64,000 bases of DNA, taken from NCBI RefSeq assembly GCF_947179165.1, contig NC_077245.1:20125740-20189739 (forward strand), given 5' to 3'. Under the pieces are notes generated by a model, which saw only the letters and a list, made by a program, of their open reading frames with translations, was not told where the DNA came from and made no database searches. Source of the stretch: Solanum dulcamara (Eukaryota; Streptophyta; Magnoliopsida; Solanales; Solanaceae). The position numbers and the translations under genes were made by a program. Each line of letters starts with the position of its first letter. The stretch's first letter is position 1. Positions 33,795 to 45,059 of this stretch are shown one piece after another.

Positions 33795-33953
33795 TGTGAC
33801 ACTCTAGCTTAGGATAAGAGTCTCACATTGACAAAACACAAGAGAGATTTTGGGTATATAAGTAAACAGGACTTACGTGATAGTGACGCGTGTTAAAGCC
33901 GTACGGGCTTACGCTTAGAGCGGACAACATTACTAATAAGTTGGGCCGTCACA
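33795..33953 (+). mobile_element. Small solo LTR, TRIM-like, inside the eIF5 intron
   Basis: This 159-bp sequence starts TGTGACACTC and ends GGGCCGTCACA, with TG...CA ends. It is followed by GTGGTGCTTACTT, reminiscent of a primer-binding region. Flanks ATGGC and GTGGT differ at two of five positions, so the target duplication is only suggestive. It contains the compact motifs TCTCACATTGACAAAACAC and AGAGCGGACAAC. No coding capacity. Confidence 0.5.
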
Positions 33954-34048
33954 GTGGTGCTTACTTGTTTGTTACTTTCCTGTTTTATATATTTAGTTTT
34001 AATGCATAGGTTTTGGTTAAAAAAGAATTCAATAATTTTCTAACCACA

Positions 34049-34200
34049 AGGAGGTATGACTTGGTAGTAAAGACTCTCCACCTCCAGCCATAATAGTTGG
34101 GTTCCAAGTCACCAAGTTATTGAAGTTGGAAAGGACCAATTTTAGTTCCTAAAAAAGGGGTTTGGGGGTGAAGTGTACCATAAAAAGATTTTTTTTTTTG
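34049..34200 (+). mobile_element. tRNA-derived SINE-like element in the eIF5 intron
   Basis: The head has an A-box-like TATGACTTGGTAGTAAAG and, 40-50 bases on, a B-box-like GGGTTCCAAGTCACC, the layout of plant tRNA-derived SINEs. The body continues GAAGTTGG..., then GGGGGTGAAGTGTACC, and ends in a T-rich tail. Target duplications were not resolved. The B box carries an extra C relative to the usual GGTTCAAGTCACC. Confidence 0.6.
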
Positions 34201-35690
34201 TAGCTTAATCAATCTTATGGCAATGTAATATCTGCTGATACTAAAATTTTGTACATCTATGGATGATAGTTACTGGATAGTTTCAGATATCAGATTTGAA
34301 TGAAATTTTGCTCTGATTGTAAGTCAAAATGGAAGTACATGAAGATACTTGTTATTGGTTCATTTGTCTTTACCGGATAAATAAAAAGTTTCTTGTCTCA
34401 TCAAGAGAAAAAGTTGCTAGTATTTTACTGACTTTATTTGTAGAAGCATTTTGTGCATATATTCTATAGTCTGGACTAATCTCTCATTGGTGCTAAATCT
34501 AATGGTAATAGAATATTTAACATGGTTGTTTGCACACTATATCTATGTACTGCATTTCTCTTGAATTTTTTATAATAGTATTCAATAAATAAGTTGTTAT
34601 AATTATCCTGTAATTCATGCAATTAACTTTTGATTGTTGTAATTTTTTACGTCTTAACTGCATTATTTGCAGTTAGTAAAGTGGAGGGTGTTAAGTTTGA
34701 AACTTCTTTTATGTCAGAAAGATCCATCAATTGGGTTGTTTGGAGAGTATTGTCCTCCATCAAGAGATCGTCATAAAGTTGACTGCATGCATCTTGAGCT
34801 ATCGCAAGGACAAAGAGAGACCAGATATTTGTGATACTAAAATGGCTTTGTAAAACATTGGTGTCGGAAACAAGGATGACGCCTTTTACCGGTACAAGAT
34901 GCCAAGAATGATTACAAAGATTGAAGGTCGTAGAAATGGCATCAAAACTAATGTGGTAAACATGGTTGACATTGCCAGAGTAGGCCAGCCTCATACACCA
35001 CAAAGTATTTTGGCTGTGAACTCAGAGCTCAGTCTAAATTTGATGAGAAAACAGGTACCTCTCATGTTAATGGTGCCCATGACACTGCAAAGCTTGCTGG
35101 ACTTCTTGAGAACATCAAAAAATGTGTTCAATGCTATGGATGCGGGAATCCTGAAACTGAGATATTGATCACAAAATCACAGATGTTAACCCTTACGTGT
35201 GCTGCATGTGGCTTTATCTCTGATGTTGACATGAGGGACAAGCTCACCACATTTATTCTCAAGAACCCTCCTGAGCAGAAGAAGGGATCTAAAGATTAAA
35301 AGGCAATGAGGAGGGCTAAAAAAGAACGGCTCAAAGAAGGGGAAGCAGCAGATGAGGAGGCAAAGAAAGTCAAGAAAGAGTCTGCAAAGAAAAAAGGTTC
35401 CTCAAAAGGATGGTTCTACAAAAACAACAAAGAAAAAAGCCACTGTGTCAGATGAGGAGCACTCTCCCACTGGAAGCCAAGCAGATCAGACTGAAGCACC
35501 ATCTGCCAACAGTGATGAAGATGTTCAGTGGCAGACGGACACCTCCATGGAAGCAGCCCAACAGCGAATTCATGAGCAGCTTAATGTTGTTACTGCTAGT
35601 ATGGTTATGCTTTCGGCAACTGAAGAGTAGAAGTCTGGCAATAGCTCACCAGCACATGAGGGAAAATCCAAGGTCAATGGGCAAGGCACT

Positions 35691-35834
35691 GGTGTTAAGC
35701 ATAGTAATTCCAAAGAGATGCTTGTTGCACAGACCAATGGTGTTAAGCGTAGTAATTCCAAGGAAAAACTTGTTGCACAGACCAATGGTGTTGAGCGTAG
35801 TAATTCCAAGGAAAAGCTTGTCGACTCTAAAGAG
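35691..35834 (+). repeat. 48-bp tandem repeat, three copies, in the eIF5 linker
   Basis: GGTGTTAAGCATAGTAATTC and its variants start at 35691, 35739 and 35787, a 48-base period (16 codons, in frame). Each unit contains GCTTGTTGCACAGACCAATG or a close variant. It lies in the low-complexity linker between the zinc domain and the W2 domain. Confidence 0.9.
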
Positions 35835-36280
35835 AGGCGTGCTTATGAAATAAAGGAACACCTGAATAAGGGATCATCTGTGGCTCAGCAAAAGTCCTTC
35901 TTGGGATCGATTTCTGAAACTCATCAAGACATTGTTGATGCATTGTTTGAAGCACTTTTTGGTGGATTGGAAAAGGTTTATCCAAGGAGGTGATCAAGAA
36001 GAAAAATTATCTTGCAGCTGCTGTACAGGAAGACGGTTCACAGCTAGTTCTACTACACGCTATTGAGTCATTCTTTGGAAAATCAAATTCAGAGGCTGTA
36101 AAGGAGGTCGCATTGGTTTTGAAAGTACTTTATGACATTGATATGTTGAAACAAGAGTTTATTGTGGAGTGGTGTGAGAAGGGATCGAAAGGTAGCGAAA
36201 CACTCTCCCTAATGTGGAAGAATGTTAAGCCATTTGTGGAGTGGCTGCAGAGTGCTGAGTCTAAAACTGAGAATGAGTAA

Positions 36281-36779
36281 GTGATGCATGCATGTTCAGT
36301 GCAGTTATGTCCATTTAGATCAACCAATCATGTTGTTTTCGTTAGTCAAGTCATTTAGATATTTGAAACTAGATATCCAATGCACTTACTGGCCGGTGCC
36401 TTTTGTGTCTCAGAATAAAGCAGTACTTTACGGGTATTGTCCTACCCTCTCGTGGTCATTGTTCTGCGTTGCGCATTTTATCAAAGCATAATAGATTTGC
36501 TTTCGCTGTGTTGCCTCTCAATGGTTGTGGCTCTTTAACCAATGTTTATTGTATTCACGGTTTGTTGCGTCTTCTGACTATCTCTTCCCTGTATTGTTTT
36601 GTTCTAGACTGTTTTTTGTGTCTTCTGGCTATCTCTTTATGATTTGATCTACACGTATAGAAATCATATTATAAATGACATCTTTAAGTTATCTAATCAT
36701 GCAACTCTACCTAAACAAAACCCGGAAAAAGTAGCAATACGCCCCGAGTGTATGAGCTAATGCACGCAATGATTATATT
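36281..36779 (+). other. 3' flank of the eIF5 pseudogene
   Basis: This T-rich sequence is compatible with a former 3' untranslated region. No clear poly(A) signal or further gene could be assigned. Confidence 0.4.
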
Positions 36780-37023
36780 GATATCTAGGGTGGCAATTTG
36801 GTGGGTTGAGTCAAATTTGGACAGGTCATAATAGGTTAAGACAATAATTGGGTCAAGACCCAACTCAATCCAAATTAGTTTGGGTCAAAACGGGTTGGGT
36901 CAAAATGAGTTAGATAATGGGTCAACCCAATTCAATTTTTACTAAGCTTAATTGTTTTATTTGTTCTTTTAAACTATTTTAGTACATAATAAAATTATTA
37001 TTTTCTTTATTATGGCTATATAT

Positions 37024-37251
37024 TGTTAAGGATAATCCTATCCAATCAAATTCAAAATCAAAAGCATAGCTTAACATTATTGTCATAGAATCATGATAGA
37101 TATGCAATATTGTAAATATGGTAGGCTAGCTGATTTGTAGGGATTTGATTATTTACTTACCATAGTTAGTTAGTATTCTTCATGTATTTATATCATAGTA
37201 ATCTTTGAGAAATGAACAAGAAAAGAAGTACTCTCTTCTAAAAACTCGTTA
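37024..37251 (+). repeat. 5' LTR of the copia element
   Basis: This 228-bp LTR starts TGTTAAGG; its last bases, GTTA, adjoin the primer-binding site. Confidence 0.85.
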
Positions 37252-37263
37252 TAGTATCAGAGC
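37252..37263 (+). promoter_or_regulatory. Primer-binding site of the copia element
   Basis: TAGTATCAGAGC is one base off the initiator methionine tRNA complement TGGTATCAGAGC. Confidence 0.8.
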
Positions 37264-37310
37264 AGTGATCCAAATTGCTTCTGAATTATCGTTCTTTTTC
37301 TTTCTTTCTC

Positions 37311-38270
37311 ATGGCATCCTCTAGCACAAATAATCCTACTCACTTTTCTGAAAAAACCTTGATTTTCGTCAATGCCTCTCAACTTCCTTTGAAACTTAAT
37401 TCTCAAACCTACCCCACTTGGAGAGCCCAAATTACTCCTTTACTTCGTGGTCACAATCTTATGGGTTATGTCAATGGTGCGAACACGTCACCTCCAACAA
37501 CCATTGAAAAAGATGGTCAACAAGTCTCTAATTCTGATTATGAATTTTAGAACTGTCAGGATCAATTAATCTTGGCAGCCATTATTGCTTCTATATCCTT
37601 TTCAGTAATGAATACCATCGCATATGCCAAAACCTCAGCAGAGGCATGGACCAAGTTGCAAATGGCGTTTGCAAACAAATCAGCTATGCAAATTTTATCC
37701 TTGCATGACAAACTATCTAGAGCAAAGATAGATTCACGTCTAGTTGCTGAATAACTTCAATTGATCAAATCAATTGCTGAGGAACTCTCTTTGTGTGGAA
37801 GCCCTGTTACTGATATAGATATTATGGTTCACGTTCTTAGTGGTGTTGGCCTTGAATTTCGAGGTATTGCTGTAGCTATTCATGCTAGAGATACCATCAT
37901 ATCATTTGATGAACTTCAAGACAAGTTATTGGCTCATGAATTGTATTTGAAACAAACAGATCCCATATTTGACACCACTCCAATCACAGAAAATCATGTC
38001 CGCAAAGCCGCAAAGGTACAAGTACTAGATCTCTATATCAGCAAAAACAAGGTAATTCAGGGAAGACAAATCAATAGTTTCAATATGAAAATACTAACAT
38101 TGGTGTTCCAGCGAACTTCTTATCATATAAGTCTCAAAATGTTGTGCCAAGACAACATTCTCGAGGCACTGGATCTCAAGCCAAAGTTCAATGTCAATTT
38201 TGTGACAAATTTGGGCATTATGTCAAACAGTGTTATCAAGCACGTGACTATTTAAGGGACTTGCTTTCAC
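37311..38270 (+). pseudogene. Copia gag with zinc knuckle (broken)
   Basis: This capsid gene of the Retrotran_gag/UBN2 type starts at MASSSTNNPTHFSEK (37311), preceded by a pyrimidine-rich leader. Blocks PLKLNSQTYPTWRAQITPLL, then the LMGYVNG segment, then the AWTKLQ-FANKS segment, then LCGSPVTDID are present. In-frame stops lie near 37548 (Trp to TAG) and 37752 (TAA). A frameshift around 38030-38180 precedes the CCHC knuckle at 38192-38233 (C-QF-C-DKFG-H-YVKQ-C). Confidence 0.85.
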
Positions 38271-38319
38271 GAAATCCTCAAACACAGTACACTAATGTGA
38301 ATTCGGGATCTGGTCAGCA

Positions 38320-38400
38320 ATGATTGTTAGACATTGGTGCATCTCATTACATCACTAATGACGAGCAACTAATCTCTTCATTCACTATATGATGGTAATG
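38320..38400 (+). pseudogene. Copia aspartic protease fragment with altered active site
   Basis: LLDIGASHYITND at about 38324-38362 matches the copia protease start. The catalytic triplet reads Asp-Ile-Gly instead of Asp-Ser/Thr-Gly, which should abolish activity. A stop follows soon after. Confidence 0.7.
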
Positions 38401-38560
38401 ACAAACTGCACCAAAGTGATAGCTCAGCTTTGTCATCTCACATGTTGGTTATGGTAGTATTTCTCTCCCTGCCAAAAAGTTCCATCTTTCTAATGTCTTA
38501 TGTGTTCCCTCTGCTAAAACCAACCTCATATTTGTATCACAATTCTGTACTTCTAACCAA

Positions 38561-38883
38561 GTGTCGATTGATTTCTTTTCTAATTATTTTCTTGTAAGGG
38601 ATCAAGTCACGGGGGAGATTCAATTCAAAGGCCCACCTGATCAATCCTTGTACAAGTTTCTATCCTCTGCAGTTTTGAATAAACCTGCCTGCTTCACCAT
38701 TCGGCTTTCATCAGAGTCCTGGCATCAACATCTTGGCCATCCCAATGCTAGGACCTTAAATTTTATTTTGTCCAAGTTTCAGTTACCAACATCTTCTATT
38801 AAAGCATCCTTTTGTAATCCTTGCCAATGCCATAAAAATCATCGTCAATCCTTTGGTGTTTCTTCTCTAACAAGCAGTGGATC
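38561..38883 (+). pseudogene. Copia integrase, N-terminal part (before element B)
   Basis: This is the GAG-pre-integrase and HHCC zinc-binding region: the SWHQHLGHPNARTLN block and then CNPCQCHKNHRQSFG at 38702-38855. The frame is cut at 38883 by element B. Confidence 0.8.
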
Positions 38884-41553
38884 TGTCACGACTCAATTCC
38901 GGGTGTGATGGCATCTGTCCTTTTTCACCGGATAAGTCAGCTTAAAACACAATATTTTGATAAAAATAAAGGAAGAAAATCTAAATACGTAAATAATAGT
39001 CAAAAATGGAAGACTTTCACTTAAACACCCCCCAAATATTAGTTGTCACATGTACAAGCCGCTAATGAAAGTAAAACTGAAATAAAAGTACAATGCTCAA
39101 TATGTCTTCAACTCTCAAATAAAGTAAATCATAAAAATACAAGAAGTACAAGAATTCACTGGATATCGATGGCTACCTCTCTCAACTCCCAGAATCCTCG
39201 AATGATCAAGAAAAGAGATGGTGATCAAAGTCCAAGATGGAAACCTACACAAGTGTAGAAGCAAGGGTGAGTACCAAACAATGCGGTACCCAACAAGCCA
39301 ACTAGAAAAACTTTGTAAATCTAAAAGAATACACAAACTCCGTTTCTAATCCATCCGAACCTTTAGATTACAACCTGTACAGAAATTAGCCCAACCTAAC
39401 AGTTCGTACTATATAGTTCAATAAGGTTCAGATCACAGCTCAATATCACAGATATATCATACAAATGCTCTAAATGTCACAAGTAGGCATCAAACTGTCA
39501 ACACAGATATGCAGTATATGTATATGCACACTCAATGATCATGCATGTGTGCAATTGCCGATAAAGACCTCGGCACAATAAGCTTTGACTGGAAATGACC
39601 TCGGCCACATAATCTCTAACTGAAAATGACCTCGATCTCATAATCTCTGACCAAAAATGACCTCGGTCTCATAATCCTTGACCAGAAATGACCTCAGTCT
39701 CATAATCTCTGACCGAAAATGACCTCGGTCTCATAATCTCATTGGAGATGACCTCGACAATAGAATCCCATTGGAAATGACCTCAGCCTATCAATTTCTA
39801 GCCGAAAATGACCTTGTCCATATCATATCTCTAATCGAAAATAACCTCGATCTCACAATCATATACCTCCCATCACAGTATTTCAAAACCAATGCAACAG
39901 CATGCTCACACAAGTAATAAGGAATAATCAATTCAGACAAACCGTAATCACTATTAGACTATCAAGTATTTCATAAAATACACATAGATATCTAGATTAC
40001 AGTATGCAAGTTTCAATACTCAACAATCTCACGCATAGTCTTTTATTAACCCCATCGTTTCATTTTAGATTACTTCATATCACAATTAAACCCGTAACCT
40101 CATACCCATTACGCCCCAACACATATACAGCAGGATATTTGGGAATTCTAAGAGATTCACGAAGGTTTAAGAGTCAACTTGCCTTAGCCTATACGCGATC
40201 GGTCACTCCATGTGAGCTTTTTCCTTCTGAATGCACTCCAAATTCACCATAATCTATAAAAGTTCAAGTTCCCAATCAAAATACGGAACCAACGATATTC
40301 CTATCATATTTTTGAAAACCGAGCCGAAATTGACCCAAAATGCCTGAAAAAACCCAATTCCAAAACAAGCATAAAAATTTTAGAATTTTTTACATAAATA
40401 ACATCCTCAAGGTATTTGGAGTTTACTAGTGAAAAACAAAGTGGATATGGACTTAAAACAAGCTCACAATCATTAAAACATTGAAACTAATTCAAGTTCT
40501 TGAAAACCCCAACCTCTCCAATTTAAAAGCCTCAATTTCATGCTAAAACTCTCAAATAATCAATGGGTAATCAAGATTGGAGGCTAGAATTACTTACCCC
40601 AAAGTTTTTCCATGAAATCTTCTCTGAAAATCGCCTCCCCAAACTCCAAAATCACCAAAAATAGTGAAAATAGGCTAGACCTCGACTTTGTCATTGTTTA
40701 GGGGTGATTTGCTCTCCGCAAATGCAGATCTCTAACTCTGCGTACGAGGCTAACCAGACGTCCCTCCGCGAATGCGGCATAAGCTCCACGAACGTGGAGA
40801 AGGGACAACTGTCCTTCTGCGAATGCAGACAAGCCTTCGCGAACGCAGGCAAGTCTCCACGAATGAGGAGAAGGAATCTCAGGCACCAGATGACAACAAT
40901 GTTACTTAAGTCTCTGAATGACTCTTGGGATTCGTTTAGAACCCCGTATAGACAAACCATATATGCAATCCTACTAAACTCAACATTTTGGACTCAAAGG
41001 AACCATCAAAATTCAATTTTAAGACCTCCTTTACCCGAAAACCAAAAAGTCGCAACTAGACCAATATTATTCCTCAAATGACCAAAACGCCCTCGAAGCT
41101 TCCAAAAACTACACAGGAACTCTCCCCCTAGGCCTAAAATCACCCTCCGAATCCAACGGAGTCGTTAGAATTCAATTCTGAATATCCGGTCCTCAAATGT
41201 TGAGCAAAGTCAAACCTATGGCCGAAAACTCAACTATTTCCAACTCAACCCCTCAAATCTACGATATGACCCCAAATATGATTCCGTCAACTCTCCCTGG
41301 CCAATTTCAACGTTCCAAAACTGATGGAATCAATGAAATTTTATTTCGATACTCGAAACTTTGAATGACCTCAAATACCACTTTTGAGTCATTCTAAACC
41401 TCTAAAACTCAAAGTTTACCAAAAATTCCAACATTTCAAGAAAACCAAAAAACCGACATCAGATATCAATCAAATATGACTCAAAAAACTATCAGGAGGC
41501 GTAAAATAGTCTTTTTATGACAATTTCCAAAAATAACCTTCAGGGTCATTACA
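38884..41553 (-). repeat. 3' LTR of element B
   Basis: It contains a 30-base tandem array (39565-39850), a GC-rich cluster of CTCCGCGAATGCGG-type palindromic words (40720-40870) and a donor-like site on the minus strand (CTTTGGG/GTAAGTAATT, intron start 40597). Confidence 0.85.
39565..39850. repeat. Tandem array of about 30-bp units in the 3' LTR of element B
   Basis: Units of the type ATGACCTCGGTCTCATAATC plus TCTGACC repeat about nine times with base changes. The same array is in the other LTR at 47005-47360. Confidence 0.85.
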
Positions 41554-41565
41554 TCATCCTCCACT
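41554..41565 (-). promoter_or_regulatory. Polypurine tract of element B
   Basis: The minus strand reads AGTGGAGGATGA immediately before the LTR start TGTAATGACC. Confidence 0.75.
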
Positions 41566-41599
41566 AAAAACCATGTTCGTCCTCGAACATAATGTAAAA

Positions 41600-42870
41600 G
41601 AAAGTATCTGAAGCCTCGAAAAGCTGTAGATATCGGGAAGCATGTCGTCCTCCGACTCCCAAGTCACCTCTCCAACTGAGCGGTGCCTCTACTGTACCTT
41701 CACCAAAGCTATCTCCTTGGTCCTAAGCTTATAGACCTGTCTATGAAGAATGGCTATGGGCTCTTCCTCAAAAGTCAAATCTGGACACAACTCTACCGTG
41801 TTAAGAGATAACATATGAGACTCGTCCGGCACATACTTCCTAAGCATAGAAATATGAAACACAGGATATACCGCTGATAAGCTAGGTGGAAAGGCCAATT
41901 TGTAAGACACATCTCCCACTCGCCCAAAAATCTTAAATGGGCCAATAAATCGAGGGCTAAGCTTTCCCTTCTTTCCGAAATGCATTACCCCCTTCATGGG
42001 AGACACTCGGAGCCAAACATGGTCACACTACATGAACTACAATGGTCAAACCCTCCTATCCAAATAACTCTTTTTCCTACTCTAGGCTGTCAAGATCTTA
42101 CCTTGGATAATTCGAACCTGCTCCATGGAATCTCTAAGCAAGTTCATGTCTAATGAATCTATCTCAACTAAGTCGAACCACCCAATAGGAGATCGACATC
42201 GCCTACCATACAATGCCTCAAATGGGGCCATCTGAATACTGGAGTGATAGCTGTTGTTGTAGGAAAATTCTACTAAGGGCAAATGCTGATCCTACCTAGC
42301 ACCAAAATCAATAGTACAAGCTCGGAGCATATCCTCCAATATATGAATCGTCCGCTCAGACTGACCATCAGTTTGTGGGTGAAAAGTTGTACTCATATCA
42401 AGCCTAGTGCCTAGGCCCTCTTGTAAAGCTTAACAAAAGTGCGAAGTAAACACTGAGCCTCGATCCAAAATAATGGATACTGGAACTCCGTAAGGTCAAA
42501 CAATCTGACTGATATATAAGTAAGATAGTATGTCAACTGTGTACTTCACCTTAACTGGAATAAAATGGGTAGACTTAGTCAGTCTGTCGACCACCATCCA
42601 TATAAAATCATAACCACCTACGGTAGGAGGCAAACCCACAATAAAGTCCATGGTGATCCGCTCCCACTTCCAAGTAGGAATAAACATCCTCTGACTCACA
42701 CTTCCAAGCCACTGGTGGTCACACTTGACCTGTTGACAAGTCAAACACTTGGACATAAACTCTGCGATGTCTCTCTTTATCCCACACCACCAGTAATGCT
42801 AACTAAGGTCATGATACATCTTTGCCGCGCCCAGATAAATAGAATATCAAGAGTAATGAGCCTCCTCTAG
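41600..42870 (-). pseudogene. Integrase with chromodomain-like tail, element B (broken)
   Basis: Minus-strand segments show the zinc-binding end (MSKCLTCQQVK at about 42756-42724), the catalytic core start (MDFIVGLPP with its Asp retained, then the VVDRLTKSTHF block), the NNSYHSSIQMAPFEALYGRR block (42260-42200) and the GPY/F-type module plus tail (41689-42006: the KLSPRFIGPFKI block, then YPVFHISMLRKY). A stop at 41689 precedes the last chromodomain residues. Several stops and a frameshift separate these parts. Confidence 0.8.
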
Positions 42871-43321
42871 TATTAATCTGATCAAGTCACCCACCTTGGG
42901 CACACAAATTCGTCCCCCAATCCTCAAGACACCCTCTGAATCAAGTCTAGCCTCTTTGGATTCACCCGTCAACACCTTGTCTAGAATGAGACATAACATT
43001 TCATCTCAAACTGCTTCTCCTGAATCTGCTCAACTAAGGAAGAGCGGGCCTCAATAGAAGCAATAAATCCTCCACCTTCCTCAAAAACTCGCAATCGAAT
43101 AAGGCTATTAGCTAACCTCTGAACATCTCTAGCCAAGGGCCTCTTGTCAACACTAATCGCGCGAGACTCCCTATACTAAGAGCCTTCCTACTCAAAGCGT
43201 CGCCCACCACATTGTCCTTCCTCAGGTGATACAAGATAGTTATATCATAGTCCTTCAGTAGCTTGAGCCATCTATGCTGTCTCAAATTTAGATCCCTCTG
43301 ACTGAAGATATACTGAAGACT

Positions 43322-44330
43322 TTAGTGATTAGTGAATACCTCACACTTCAACACAAATACCACCACTGCTAGCTCTAGATCATGGGTAGGGTAGTTCTTC
43401 TCATGAGCCTTCAATTCTCTAGATGCATAGGCAACTATTTTCCCTTTCTGCATCAGAACTTCACCCAAACCAACACCAGAAGCATCACAATACACGGTGA
43501 CGTCTACACCTTCTTCAGGTAAGGTCAAAATAGGAGCTAAAGTCAACAAGGCCTTGAGCTTTTGAAAGCTCGCCTCATACTCATCGGACCAATGAAAATC
43601 TACTAACTTCTGAGTTAGTATAATTAGTGGAGACGCAATAGTAGAGAACCCCTATATGAAGCATTGGTAATATCCAGCCAAACCTACAAAACTCTGAATC
43701 TCAATGGGGGAAGTAGGCCTGGTCTAGCCTCTAATTGCCTCAATCTTGGCCAGATCCACTCTTATACCCTCCTTGGACACCACATGTCCTAGATATACCA
43801 CAGAATCAAGCCAAAACTCACACTTAGAAAACTTGGCATACAACTTTTGTTCTTTCAATTTTCGAAGCACCAACCTCAAATGACTAGAATGATCCTCCTA
43901 TGTCGGAGTACAATAAGATATCAATGAAAACAATCACAAAAGAGTCCAGATATAGCTTGAACACCCTATTTATCAACTCCATGAATGCTGCTGGGGCGTT
44001 AGTTAGCCTAAATGACATAACCAAAAACTCATAATGGTAATAACGAGTCCGAAAAGCAGTCTTAGGAATATCTGAAGGTCTAATCCTCAACTAATAATAC
44101 CTGAACCTCAAATCTATCTTGGAGAACAAGGCCGCTTCTTGAAGCTGGTCAAATAAATCATCAATACAAGAAAAAATGCTAACAAAAACTGTCTATAATC
44201 GATGCACATCCTCATCAACCCATCCTTCTTCTTCACGAACACAACCAGCATACCCCGTGGTGATACACTAGGGTGAATAACCTCCCTACTCAACAGATCC
44301 TACAACAGGTCCTTTAACTCTGCCGGAGTC
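43322..44330 (-). pseudogene. Reverse transcriptase and RNase H, element B (broken)
   Basis: The reverse transcriptase block around 43884-44090 (the [21 protein letters not shown] segment) includes a catalytic box that reads FID-ILLYS: one of the two catalytic Asp codons is deleted in frame (near 43917-43925). The RNase H domain at 43322-43549 has VYCDAS and HDLELA, and its third acidic position is Asn (VFTNH), followed by a stop. The enzyme could not be active. Confidence 0.8.
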
Positions 44331-44900
44331 ATGCGATAAGGTGGAATAGAGATGTGCTTAGTGCCCAACTCCAAGTCAATAGCAAAGTCAATATACCTAT
44401 CCAGAGGAATTCTAAAAGATCAGTAGGAAATATATCAGCGAACTCCTTAACCACAGGAATAGACTCCATGGGAGGTGACTCAGCGCTAGTATCCCGAATA
44501 AAATCCAAATAGGATATGTACCCGTTATCAATCAATCTCTGAAAACGCATATAGGAGATGACCTTACTAGGATAGAAACCACTAGTACCCTTCCACTCGA
44601 TCCTCGGAACACCCAGTATTACTAAAGTCACAGTCTTAGCATAGCAATCAAGAATAGCATGATAAGGAAAAAGCCAATCCATGCCCAATATCACATCAAA
44701 TTCTATTATCCCCAGTATAATCATATCTACCAAAGTATCATACCCAGCTAAAGAAACAAGATAGGATCAATACACTCGATCCACCACTAAAGGCTTACCC
44801 ACGGGTGTAGAGATATGGGCATGTGATCACAAGTCAAATCAAATCCCGATGCAAAATAGGTAGACACATAGGAGAATGTAGATCTAGGATCAAATAACAC
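44329..44900 (-). pseudogene. Protease and linker, element B (broken)
   Basis: The minus strand at about 44893-44860 encodes LFDPRSTFSYV, where Arg replaces the Gly of the retropepsin triplet. The domain continues to ILGMDWL (44680-44660) and a linker to the reverse transcriptase (the SPPMESIPVV-EFADIFP segment). A stop and a frameshift occur near 44330-44410 and 44765. Confidence 0.7.
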
Positions 44901-45059
44901 AGATATAGGTCGATGGCAAATCGGGATAATACTTGTAATAACCGCATTAGAAGCCTCAGCCTTGAGTACCTACCTCGCAGAACCACAATACCACCACCAG
45001 AGGCTCTACCATCTCTACCTGTCTGAGCTCTACCCAAACCCCTAGCTGGAGACACTAAA

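Larger units (their letters stand above)
33073..34672 (+). other. Putative 5'UTR intron of the eIF5 pseudogene
   Basis: It is bounded by AAG/GTATAT and a pyrimidine-rich TTTGCAG end, is T-rich throughout and lies before the ATG. It contains a small solo-LTR-like sequence (33795-33953) and a SINE-like sequence (about 34049-34200). Confidence 0.55.
33005..36280 (+). pseudogene. eIF5: eIF5 translation initiation factor pseudogene with 5'UTR exon and intron
   Basis: eIF5 is the GTPase-activating partner of eIF2 in start-codon selection. A CT-rich 5' exon appears to end at 33072 (TTCAAG/GTATAT), and an intron of about 1.6 kb ends at 34672 (TTATTTGCAG). The ATG at 34842 is followed at codon 4 by TAA where the family has Gln. 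The N-terminal domain is recognisable ([19 protein letters not shown], then a frameshift after VDIA). The C2-C2 zinc site [10 protein letters not shown] and CAACGF is at about 35140-35220. A TAA follows GSKD, then a lysine-rich linker. The C-terminal W2 domain (35835-36280) is split by a stop near 35991 and ends FVEWLQSAES before TAA at 36278. At least two frameshifts and several stops make it non-functional. The retained promoter and UTR intron favour a DNA-level duplicate over a retrocopy. Confidence 0.9.

Noticed and set aside
33795..33953. Cassandra-type element with 5S rRNA sequence
   Set aside because: It has LTR-like ends, but the 5S internal control region was not seen.
34842..36280. 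Functional eIF5 gene
   Set aside because: There is a stop at codon 4, at least two frameshifts and further internal stops. A sequencing-error explanation would need many independent errors.
33005..36280. Processed retrocopy of eIF5
   Set aside because: A plausible promoter, 5'UTR exon and intron with both splice sites are retained and no poly(A) tail was seen. An intron-free coding part alone does not decide, since plant eIF5 coding regions may be uninterrupted.
39565..39850. CRISPR-like array
   Set aside because: The whole unit repeats, without unique spacers; it is a plain tandem repeat inside an LTR, present in both LTR copies.
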